Part shown: piece by piece, positions 1 to 5,375 of the stretch
Layout of the letters: each line of letters begins with the position of its first letter
Position numbering within the stretch: the stretch's first letter is position 1
Assembly (NCBI GenBank): GCA_937958735.1
Contig: CALGNG010000228.1
Location: forward strand, 1-5,375
From: an uncultured Aquimarina sp.
GTDB lineage: Bacteria > Bacteroidota > Bacteroidia > Flavobacteriales > Flavobacteriaceae
Direction of reading: 5' to 3'
DNA length: 5,375 bases
The notes under the pieces: generated by a model
Told to the model about the DNA's origin: nothing
Database searches by the model: none
The model's input: the letters and a program-made list of their open reading frames with translations, nothing else
Program-made: the position numbers and the translations under genes

Positions 1-1831
1 TTATACATTCTACAATTTCCGTAATGGTAGGATCTATTACAGGTTGTTGGTTAAGGATTAAGTCTTGCTTTGCAGCAGAAATACAATTGGTGGTATTATC
101 TACCACTCGGTACCATATGGTAGAGTCGGAGTCGGATAAGGCATCAAAAGTAGTTGGGTTTGTAATTTGGTTAGCAGGATCTGGGGTGGTAAGAGAAGAA
201 GCTTCTCCTTGATCCATGTAATAAGTAACGCTTACTCCTGCAGTTATGGCTGGGGGTACTACTGCGTTAAAGTTGGCGGTAATATCTACTATAGGGTTTG
301 GGGTAATGCTAGAGTCGTAACAAATTCCTATAGGAGTGGTTATTCCTAATAGTGGAGCTTTGTTTATTAAATAGTTAAAAGAAGTTATTTCAAAACAGCC
401 TGTAGAGGTATTTTCTATTCTAACAAAAATTTCATTTTCAGCATCTACTATTGGATTGCTAAAAGTGTCGTTTATAGGGCTAGTGTTGTTTTGTGCGTTT
501 GTTAGAGAGGTAAAGTAAGAAAATATTAAAGAGGTGTCTGGATTAATACTGGCAGCGATATTGTTATTAAATAGAGTAACTAAACCTGTAACGATACCAT
601 CTGTATCGATATCACAAATTTCTAGAACAGTAGTTATGGGTGTTATTTCTACAGGTAAATTTACGGTAATATTAAAAGATTCGTAGTCAAAACAACCTGT
701 AGCAATATCTTCTACGCGTGCAAATAGTTCTTGTTGTGTGCTGGTGGTGTTGGTAAAAGGAACTGTGGTGTCTATTGGGGAGTTACCTGTTAATGCATCA
801 GTCTGGGTAAGATGTATGGTTATAGTATGTACAGAAGTATTTACTCCAAGAAAACTATTTTCTATGTTAAAACCAGTATTGTTTACATTGGAAAAATCGA
901 ATCGGGCAATACCATCGTCTGGTAATCCAATATTATCGCATTGTATTATGTCTACAATATTGTTTTTAGTTATTAGATAGCGGGGTTGTAATAGAAAACG
1001 ACCAAAAGTAGGGCAGCCATTGTTATCTGTAATTCTTATTCCAATAGTCTGGATGTCTTCTAGAGTAAAACTAGGTTGGTTTCTAAAAGTAGCAGACGGT
1101 GCTATTAGATCGGTATTGTTTTGTGCAGATAAAGTAGAGCTGTGTAGGGTTACAGTAGCGCCAGATATAGTGTTATTTTGGTTGACGATATCGGTAAAAT
1201 TGGGAAGTAAATTAAACGTAGCAATACCGTCTCTAGGGTTACCGTCGGTATCGTCACATGCTTCTAGGTCTTCTAAAGTGGGTAAAGTACCCTGTGGTAT
1301 GTTAATTACTATAGGTACATTAAGTTCTGAATTACAGCCATTTATGCTGGTTAGTACTGCTGTAAGACTGGTAGAGTTTATAGCTCCTCCTATATACAAG
1401 TTGGTTTTAGTGGTATCGGTAAAATAATTTAGAGTAGTGTCTGGTGGTAGTGTAGGGAAATAAAAAGCAGTTAATGCTGTAATATCTATAGCTTCAAAAC
1501 CATCTATATCGGAATCGCAAATAGTAAAAGTGTTTGGATTGGCGCGAGTTAATGGTTCTGCATTATCTACGTTAATGGTAAATAATCTAGTGTTAATACA
1601 TTGGTTAGTTTCTATAAAACGACCAAAAATAATATCGCCATTGGTGGCATTGTAGCTATCAGGTAATACGGCAGAGTTAGAAATGGCATCGGTTTCGGTA
1701 AGGTGATAGCTAACGCTTCCTAATGTTGTTTTTCCGCCTAGAGTCTCCATATCGTGATCGGAAAGTGATATAGTGGTTGTATTTCCTGTAGTAATACATT
1801 CCTGTATAGTTAAAGGAGGTAGTACGCTATT
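1..1831 (-). repeat. Tandem array of divergent two-Cys modules, 87-108 residues each (coding)
   Basis: From about residue 369 the protein is built of repeated modules. Each opens with a hydrophobic stretch and Cys (first Cys at residues 380, 473, 560, 666, 774, 872 and 977; nt 1798, 1519, 1258, 940, 616, 322 and 7). In several an Asp-rich loop follows, such as CDSDIDGFEAIDIT, CDDTDGNPRDGIATFNL and CDIDTDG. Each closes with a second Cys in an NGC, TGCF or NC context (446, 534, 641, 748, 847, 951). Modules 4 and 5 are the most alike: both have a run like LFAR-VEDIATGCF or IFVR-IENTSTGCF. The DNA copies are too diverged to show as nucleotide repeats. The seventh module begins at the window edge (IVECI), so the array continues. 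Such arrays are common in flavobacterial T9SS cargo; their ligand is unknown. Confidence 0.8.
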
Positions 1832-2935
1832 GGTAGTAAGTATTACTTGAATGTTTTGTGCAATACTACAAGTTCCATTAGAAGTACTGCCAAGAGTAGC
1901 TTCTAAAGTATAAGTGCTATTAGTGTTGTTGGATAGGGTTAAAGTAGTGCTGGTTTCGCCCGGAATAAGGATACCATCTTGTAGCCATTTAAAAGTAGTG
2001 GCAGGAGGAAAATTTTGTGCGCTAGAGAGTTGAAGGCTGCTAGAACAAACATCTATTGGGCGTGCGGTTAGTAGTGTTGATGCAGCATTTAATGCATTGA
2101 TATCTAATTTTAAATTATTTTGAAATACCTCTATAAATGCAGCAGAATCCCTTTGTTTATCGCTATCGTCTGTAATAATAAATTTTACTTCGTAGTTTGT
2201 TCCAGGTATAAAAGCATTAGGGGTAGTTAACAAAGGATTAGTTCTTCCGTTATATTCTGGAAACTGTCTATTAGAAGAAGATCTAATGCCGTCAAAAAAG
2301 GAGTCGTTTATTGCAGAGCAAAGTTCGGAAGAGCCTGCGTTTACTTGTGGGTGTAGGTTGTTTACATTTATAGAAGATCCATCGGGTAAGGTTGTAATAT
2401 TGGTAAAAGCTCCTGTGGTTCCACTAGGACGGATTAGTATAGCAAAAGCATCTTTATTAGTGCAAGCACTGGGGTTTACATCTCCATATTCGTCGGAAGA
2501 GAAAACATACCTAAATTGTGCATTTATAGTTAAAGGAGTAAAGTTAAAAGAAATCTCGGTAGCATTTACCGTATTATTAATTCCCAGAGCGGTTTCTAAA
2601 GAGGAGCTTCCTCCCCAAGAGATAGAGTTTCCTTCTCCAACAAATGGAGCGGTATTGTTTGCTGCAGCAGCTGCCGATCCTGTGGCAATTACTATTCCGT
2701 TGCTAAATGGGAAATCAGAACTATTGGTAAAGGCGCCAAAACTTCTAATCCCATTAACACTACCGTTAACATCGGATACAAAATTAGAGGTTTCCTCACA
2801 AGTTCCATTTTGGAATAAAATATCTTCTATTAGCTGTTGTGGAGTAAAGCTATCGTTAACAGTAAAGGTTTGGGTTATGCCAGACAAGGCAAAACTCAAA
2901 AAAAAGAGACAAGTAATTGATGTAAACTTGTTCAT
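1..2935 (-). CDS. Giant secreted choice-of-anchor L protein with tandem two-Cys modules; 3' end beyond window
   Basis: The frame is open for 978 codons from the ATG at 2935-2933 to the window edge, with no stop or frameshift. The start is firm: an in-frame TAA lies 15 nt upstream (2950-2948) with no other start between. There is no Shine-Dalgarno sequence, as is usual in Bacteroidota. Order of parts: signal peptide (about 1-22), choice-of-anchor L domain (about 30-275), Ig-like domain (about 285-368), then six complete modules of about 87-108 residues and the start of a seventh. The protein is rich in Thr, Asn, Ser and Asp and very poor in Lys. In Flavobacteriia this architecture usually ends in a T9SS type B (gliding-motility-associated, CHU_C-like) sorting domain; that end is not in view, so T9SS export is inference. 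Role unknown; a cell-surface or released adhesin-like protein is plausible. The family call is fairly sure, the function is not. The gene has its own candidate promoter and is probably not co-transcribed with valS. Confidence 0.9.
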   Translation of the reverse strand, partial: MNKFTSITCLFFLSFALSGITQTFTVNDSFTPQQLIEDILFQNGTCEETSNFVSDVNGSVNGIRSFGAFTNSSDFPFSNGIVIATGSAAAAANNTAPFVGEGNSISWGGSSSLETALGINNTVNATEISFNFTPLTINAQFRYVFSSDEYGDVNPSACTNKDAFAILIRPSGTTGAFTNITTLPDGSSINVNNLHPQVNAGSSELCSAINDSFFDGIRSSSNRQFPEYNGRTNPLLTTPNAFIPGTNYEVKFIITDDSDKQRDSAAFIEVFQNNLKLDINALNAASTLLTARPIDVCSSSLQLSSAQNFPPATTFKWLQDGILIPGETSTTLTLSNNTNSTYTLEATLGSTSNGTCSIAQNIQVILTTNSVLPPLTIQECITTGNTTTISLSDHDMETLGGKTTLGSVSYHLTETDAISNSAVLPDSYNATNGDIIFGRFIETNQCINTRLFTINVDNAEPLTRANPNTFTICDSDIDGFEAIDITALTAFYFPTLPPDTTLNYFTDTTKTNLYIGGAINSTSLTAVLTSINGCNSELNVPIVINIPQGTLPTLEDLEACDDTDGNPRDGIATFNLLPNFTDIVNQNNTISGATVTLHSSTLSAQNNTDLIAPSATFRNQPSFTLEDIQTIGIRITDNNGCPTFGRFLLQPRYLITKNNIVDIIQCDNIGLPDDGIARFDFSNVNNTGFNIENSFLGVNTSVHTITIHLTQTDALTGNSPIDTTVPFTNTTSTQQELFARVEDIATGCFDYESFNITVNLPVEITPITTVLEICDIDTDGIVTGLVTLFNNNIAASINPDTSLIFSYFTSLTNAQNNTSPINDTFSNPIVDAENEIFVRIENTSTGCFEITSFNYLINKAPLLGITTPIGICYDSSITPNPIVDITANFNAVVPPAITAGVSVTYYMDQGEASSLTTPDPANQITNPTTFDALSDSDSTIWYRVVDNTTNCISAAKQDLILNQQPVIDPTITEIVECI
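1832..2083 (-). other. Ig-like domain (about residues 285-368)
   Basis: The segment has the layout of bacterial extracellular Ig-like domains: Cys297 early, an F-K-W-L-Q-D-G strand with Trp317, the turn IPGETSTTLTLS, the strand STYTLEATL around Tyr342, and Cys356 near the end. A Cys297-Cys356 disulfide is plausible for a secreted protein. It sits between the anchor L domain and the module array, probably as a spacer or a ligand-contact domain. I cannot name a specific family from the sequence alone (Ig-like or PKD-like). Confidence 0.6.
2111..2848 (-). other. Choice-of-anchor L domain (about residues 30-275)
   Basis: Recognised from its succession of motifs: TPQQLIEDILFQNGTC (31-46), SFGAF (65-69), GIVIATGSA (80-88), ATEISFNFTP then FRYVFSSDEYG (125-151), DAFAILI (162-168), NITTLPDGSSINVNNLHP (179-196), YNGRTNPL (228-235), and PGTNYEVKFIITDDSD with DSAAFIEVF (244-271). 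The family occurs at the N terminus of large secreted bacterial proteins carrying various C-terminal anchors; its biochemical role is not known. Cys46, Cys158 and Cys206 are its cysteines. Conserved acidic residues (Asp148/Glu149, Asp256-Asp259, Asp263) could bind metal, but that is inference. Domain edges are approximate. Confidence 0.85.
2870..2935 (-). other. Signal peptide of the surface protein (about residues 1-22)
   Basis: The N terminus has a lysine at residue 3, then a hydrophobic core (CLFFLSFAL, residues 9-17), then SGITQ before the mature TFTVNDSF. This is a Sec-type signal sequence. Cleavage is likely around residues 20-22, but the exact site is not certain. Cys9 lies inside the hydrophobic core rather than at a lipobox, so a lipoprotein is unlikely. 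Export across the inner membrane fits the extracellular domains that follow. Confidence 0.85.
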
Positions 2936-2966
2936 GAGTAAGTGTGTTTAGGGATGTGTTGTTATG

Positions 2967-2988
2967 TTACTAGTTTAAATGCTAGTAA
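2967..2988. repeat. Inverted repeat (TTACTAG / CTAGTAA) in the 5' leader
   Basis: Seven-base perfect arms at 2967-2973 and 2982-2988 flank an 8-nt loop. If transcription starts near 2990, this hairpin would be at the very 5' end of the surface-protein mRNA, about 30 nt before the ATG. It could stabilise the transcript or be a protein site on DNA. It is short and AT-rich, so chance is not excluded. Confidence 0.4.
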
Positions 2989-2996
2989 AATCGGAT

Positions 2997-3023
2997 AAAA
3001 GGTACAACAATTAATTGTTCAAA
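2997..3023 (-). promoter_or_regulatory. Candidate Bacteroidota-type promoter for the surface-protein gene
   Basis: Read on the minus strand, TTTG (3023-3020) is followed after 15 nt by TACCTTTT (3004-2997). This resembles the Bacteroidota -33 TTTG and -7 TAnnTTTG elements, with one mismatch at the last base of the -7 box and a spacer somewhat shorter than usual. I found no exact CAAAnnTA (plus-strand view) elsewhere in the gap. A start near 2990 would give a leader of about 55 nt. The match is approximate. Confidence 0.4.
3006..3019. repeat. Perfect 14-bp palindrome AACAATTAATTGTT in the promoter spacer
   Basis: The sequence equals its own reverse complement and fills nearly all the space between the candidate -33 and -7 elements. 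That placement fits an operator for a dimeric regulator. It is AT-only apart from one C and one G, and a palindrome of this length can occur by chance in so AT-rich a gap, so the regulatory role is inference. Confidence 0.4.
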
Positions 3024-3080
3024 TTGATGTTACTTGTGTATTATTTTGTTTTTATATTTGGATTTTTTTTATTTAATAGA

Positions 3081-3091
3081 TTGATAAAGAG
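3081..3091. repeat. 11-bp direct repeat TTGATAAAGAG, copy 1
   Basis: Identical to 3215-3225, 134 bp away. The similarity continues loosely downstream: copy 1 goes on TTAATTGTGTATATTT and copy 2 goes on CAATGTGTTTTTTT, giving roughly 25 bp of imperfect repeat. It is upstream of the candidate promoter of the surface-protein gene. A regulator-binding site is possible; function unknown. Confidence 0.4.
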
Positions 3092-3108
3092 TTAATTGTG
3101 TATATTTT

Positions 3109-3120
3109 TAAGAATTCTTA
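3109..3120. repeat. 12-bp palindrome TAAGAATTCTTA
   Basis: A perfect 12-bp palindrome. Its right half also pairs with GTAAGAA at 3145-3151 (arms TTCTTAC / GTAAGAA, 23-nt loop). In AT-rich DNA this is weak evidence of function. Confidence 0.3.
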
Positions 3121-3214
3121 CGTGTAGTTTTATTTTATTTTTATGTAAGAAATAACTTCTATTTTTCGTTTATGTGCTATGTATAGAGGTGTAATTGGTG
3201 GTAGTTGTAATTAC

Positions 3215-3225
3215 TTGATAAAGAG
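3215..3225. repeat. 11-bp direct repeat TTGATAAAGAG, copy 2
   Basis: Second exact copy of the element at 3081-3091, same orientation, also followed by AAT, GTGT and a T-rich run. No third copy was seen in the gap. Confidence 0.4.
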
Positions 3226-3491
3226 CAATGTGTTTTTTTGTTGTGAAGATTTAGGTTAAGCCTGTGTCTCTTGTTTTGTTTAAGGGAAGGAATATTTGTA
3301 AGAGTTCTCTTTGGGTATCGATTATTTCTTAGTTAAGGGGAATATATGGTAGATAAAAAATGTTTTTAGCTACGTTTTGAAAGCATTATGGAGTAAGAGA
3401 AGCTTCTTTGTGTTAACTTTTTTGCAGGAATTATTTGTGCTTAAATAAAGCTTCAATATGCAAAAGGAAGAAGGGCTAAAAGGTGTATAAG

Positions 3492-3534
3492 CAATACGGG
3501 ATTAAGGCAAACCTTTGTTGTTAATCCCGTATTG
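3492..3534 (-). terminator. Probable terminator of valS (perfect 14-bp stem)
   Basis: CAATACGGGATTAA at 3492-3505 is the exact reverse complement of TTAATCCCGTATTG at 3521-3534, with a 15-nt loop. On the minus strand the stem begins 20 nt past the valS TAA, where an intrinsic terminator is expected. The downstream side has no clean U-run (TTATACACCTTTT), so termination may be imperfect or assisted. The structure is symmetrical and could also work on plus-strand transcripts, but no plus-strand gene is present. Confidence 0.75.
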
Positions 3535-3554
3535 TTATATGTTGTAATGTGTTG

Positions 3555-5375
3555 TTAAGAAAGACTAGATATACTATTTTTTAAAGTCTCTATTTTAGCT
3601 TCGGCATCGGCCATTTTTTTACGTTCGGTATCTACGACCTGTGTAGGTGCATTAGAAACAAAGCGCTCGTTAGAAAGCTTTTTAGATACGCTTTTTAAGA
3701 ATCCTTCTGTATAGGATAATTCTTCTTTGAGTTTCTCTAATTCTTCTTCAACGTTAATAGCTCCTTTTAAAGGAACAAAATATTCGTTAGATTTTATGCG
3801 GAAAGACTGTGCGCCTTCTGGTGCGGTATCGGCATATTCTAAGGTGTCTATATTTCCTAGTTTAGAAATAATAGCATCAAAATCTGTAGCGCTTTTTTCG
3901 TTATTTAAGATATGTAAATCTATAGTGTCTTTAAAGGATATGTTTTTTTCTTTTCTAATAGTTCTTATTCCAGAGATTACTTCCGAAGCTAATTCGAACT
4001 GAGATAAGATAGTGGTATTAAAAGTAGTTTGCTTAGGATATTGATTAATAATTAGAGCCTCATCTGGAGTTCTTGGAGTAATATTTTGCCAGATTTCTTC
4101 TGATGCAAAAGGAGCAAAAGGATGTAGTATTCTTAAATTATCTTCAAGTATACTAATAATACTTTTTAGAGTAGCTTTGTCTATAGCTTCTCCATAAGTA
4201 GGTTTTACTATTTCTAATAGCCATCCACAAAAATCGTCGTAAATTAATTTGTAAATAGACATTAACGAGTCGCTAAGTCTATATTTTTCAAAGTTAGCAT
4301 CTATAAATTGTAGCGTGCTTTGGAACTTGGCATTATACCATTCTATAGCTTTTATAGAGGCTTGTGGTTGCTGTTTTTCTTCGGCATTTTCTTCCCATCC
4401 TTTAATTAGGCGGAAGGCATTCCAAATTTTGTTTACAAACCCTTTTCCTTGTTGGCATAGGTCTTCGTCGAACATTAGGTCGTTACCTGCTGCAGAGCTT
4501 AATAAAAGACCTACACGTACTCCGTCTGCACCATAATCTTCTATTAACTTTAAAGCATCTGGAGAGTTCCCTAAAGATTTAGACATTTTGCGGCGTTGCT
4601 TGTCGCGTACTAATCCTGTTAAGTATACATTTTGGAAGGGCTCTTTGTCTGTATATTCATACCCAGCAATAATCATACGAGCTACCCAGAAAAATAAAAT
4701 ATCTGGTCCTGTTACCAAATCGTTAGTAGGGTAGTAGTAATTAAACTCTTTATTATCGGGATCGGAAACTCCGTTAAAAACACTCATTGGCCAGAGCCAA
4801 GAAGAAAACCAAGTATCTAAAGCATCATTGTCCTGCTTTAAATCTTCGATTTTAAAATCTTTTCCTAGTTTTTCTTTAACAAGAATTAGCGCTTCTTCAT
4901 TAGTTTCGGCAACTACAAAATCTTCTTTGCCATCTCCATAGAAAAAAGCAGGGATTTGATGTCCCCACCATAATTGACGAGAAATATTCCAATCTCTAAT
5001 ATTATCCATCCAATGTCTGTAGGTGTTTTCGAACTTTTTTGGATGTAAATTAATTGGTCCGTCTTCGCTTAAAACAGCAGTTATAGCTGGCTTAACTAAA
5101 TCTTCCATTTTTAAAAACCATTGGTCGGAAAGTCTAGGTTCTATAATGGCTTTTGTACGTTCAGAAGTTCCTACTTTATTAAGATGATCTTCGGTCTTTA
5201 TTAAAATTCCTTTTTCTTCTAATTCTTTAGCAAAAGCCTTACGTGCTACAAAACGATCTTGTCCCTCGTAATGCAGTCCAAAACTGTTTAAAGAAGCATC
5301 TTCATTAAAAATATCAATAACTTCTAATTTATGTTTGTCTCCTAAAGCTTTGTCGTTTTCGTCGTGAGCGGGAGT
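3555..5375 (-). CDS. valS: Valyl-tRNA synthetase, C-terminal 606 residues; 5' end beyond window
   Basis: This cytoplasmic class I synthetase charges tRNA-Val with valine and hydrolyses mischarged Thr-tRNA. The frame is open from the window edge to the TAA at 3557-3555. The ATG at 5108 is internal, because clear ValRS sequence continues upstream. In the 606-residue fragment: the end of the CP1 editing domain opens with TPAHDENDK (1-9); SERT..IIEPRLSDQWF follows (71-87); then DWNISRQLWWGHQIP (128-142), the catalytic-core DTWFSSWLWP (187-196), KMSKS (263-267; nt 4589-4575), an alpha-helical anticodon-binding domain (about 340-490, with HPFAPFASEEIW at 418-429), and a charged C-terminal coiled coil (about 541-606) that contacts tRNA. 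About 270 N-terminal residues, including the HIGH motif, are outside, judging by the family's usual 870-880 residues in Bacteroidota. No frameshift or missing motif is seen. The stop is followed by a probable terminator. Confidence 0.98.
   Translation of the reverse strand, partial: TPAHDENDKALGDKHKLEVIDIFNEDASLNSFGLHYEGQDRFVARKAFAKELEEKGILIKTEDHLNKVGTSERTKAIIEPRLSDQWFLKMEDLVKPAITAVLSEDGPINLHPKKFENTYRHWMDNIRDWNISRQLWWGHQIPAFFYGDGKEDFVVAETNEEALILVKEKLGKDFKIEDLKQDNDALDTWFSSWLWPMSVFNGVSDPDNKEFNYYYPTNDLVTGPDILFFWVARMIIAGYEYTDKEPFQNVYLTGLVRDKQRRKMSKSLGNSPDALKLIEDYGADGVRVGLLLSSAAGNDLMFDEDLCQQGKGFVNKIWNAFRLIKGWEENAEEKQQPQASIKAIEWYNAKFQSTLQFIDANFEKYRLSDSLMSIYKLIYDDFCGWLLEIVKPTYGEAIDKATLKSIISILEDNLRILHPFAPFASEEIWQNITPRTPDEALIINQYPKQTTFNTTILSQFELASEVISGIRTIRKEKNISFKDTIDLHILNNEKSATDFDAIISKLGNIDTLEYADTAPEGAQSFRIKSNEYFVPLKGAINVEEELEKLKEELSYTEGFLKSVSKKLSNERFVSNAPTQVVDTERKKMADAEAKIETLKNSISSLS
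3558..3755 (-). other. ValRS C-terminal coiled-coil arm
   Basis: The last 66 residues begin NVEEELEKLKEELSY and end with ERKKMADAEAKIETLKNSI. They show heptad-like spacing of Leu, Val, Ala and Ile in a highly charged helix. The segment includes the conserved KKLSNERFVSNAP stretch between the two helices. This is the tRNA-binding arm typical of bacterial ValRS and is present complete. Confidence 0.85.

Larger units (their letters stand above)
2936..3554. other. 619-bp AT-rich intergenic region, no gene recognised
   Basis: Both strands are broken by many stops and hold no convincing ORF or tRNA. The region contains the likely valS terminator at its right end, a candidate promoter and hairpin for the surface-protein gene at its left end, two copies of an 11-bp direct repeat, and short palindromes, each listed separately. 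The middle (about 3230-3490) shows nothing I can assign. It is long for a gap between two same-strand genes. A small RNA or a long regulated leader is possible but not shown. Confidence 0.7.

Noticed and set aside
24..1427. Several plus-strand open frames of 60-135 codons
   Set aside because: All are antisense shadows of the module array, with no domain, no leader and no conserved pattern.
1..1831. Frameshift or pseudogene in the long minus-strand gene
   Set aside because: All 978 codons read without a stop, and module spacing and Cys pairs stay in register to the edge.
2286..2951. A 221-codon open frame on the plus strand
   Set aside because: It lies antisense to the signal peptide and anchor L domain of the surface-protein gene. 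Its translation shows no recognisable domain, and it exists because the real gene avoids certain codons. The minus-strand frame has clear family motifs throughout.
2936..3554. CRISPR array, tRNA or transposon ends in the gap
   Set aside because: Only two copies of an 11-bp repeat 134 bp apart, no cloverleaf, and no terminal inverted repeats with target duplication.
3727..4536. Plus-strand open frames of 91 and 73 codons inside valS
   Set aside because: Antisense to the conserved anticodon-binding and coiled-coil parts of ValRS; no features of real genes.
4788..4994. Asn in NISRQLWWGH and Trp in DTWFSSWLWP, differing from the E. coli enzyme
   Set aside because: From memory of the family, Asn at this position occurs in other bacterial ValRS enzymes and the FSSWLWP form is usual in Bacteroidota, so neither is an anomaly.
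3555..5108. valS starting at the ATG at 5108
   Set aside because: Clear ValRS sequence (TPAHD, then SERT..IEPRLSDQWF) continues upstream in frame to the window edge, so this Met is internal.

Overview
The window holds parts of two minus-strand genes separated by 619 bp without a recognisable gene. The right part (3555-5375) is the C-terminal two thirds of a valyl-tRNA synthetase (valS). The left part (1-2935) is the N-terminal 978 residues of a very large secreted protein: a signal peptide, a choice-of-anchor L domain, an Ig-like domain, then a tandem array of two-cysteine modules. Both genes run off the window: valS lacks its 5' end and the surface-protein gene lacks its 3' end.

The organism is most likely a member of Bacteroidota, probably a (marine) flavobacterium. 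Four things point there: AT-rich DNA with many ATA, TTA and CTA codons; no Shine-Dalgarno sequence before the surface-protein start; a ValRS of the Bacteroidota type; and the choice-of-anchor L plus repeat architecture. That architecture is typical of giant Flavobacteriia proteins exported by the type IX secretion system (T9SS). The genus cannot be told from the sequence.

Layout in transcription order, right to left: valS (5375-3555); a perfect 14-bp stem 20 bp after its stop, probably its terminator (3534-3492); a long AT-rich gap with a few short repeats and palindromes; a candidate Bacteroidota-type promoter about 60-90 bp before the surface gene, with a 14-bp palindrome in its spacer and a 7-bp hairpin just downstream; then the surface-protein gene (2935-1). 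The two genes are probably separate transcription units. valS is housekeeping. The surface protein is accessory and of unknown function, plausibly in adhesion or cell-surface structure.

I see no CRISPR array, RNA gene, insertion sequence, defence system or obvious new multi-gene system. The best second-look items are the regular cysteine spacing in the repeat array (second Cys to next first Cys always 25-27 residues), the acidic lysine-poor composition of the surface protein, and the structured upstream region of its gene.
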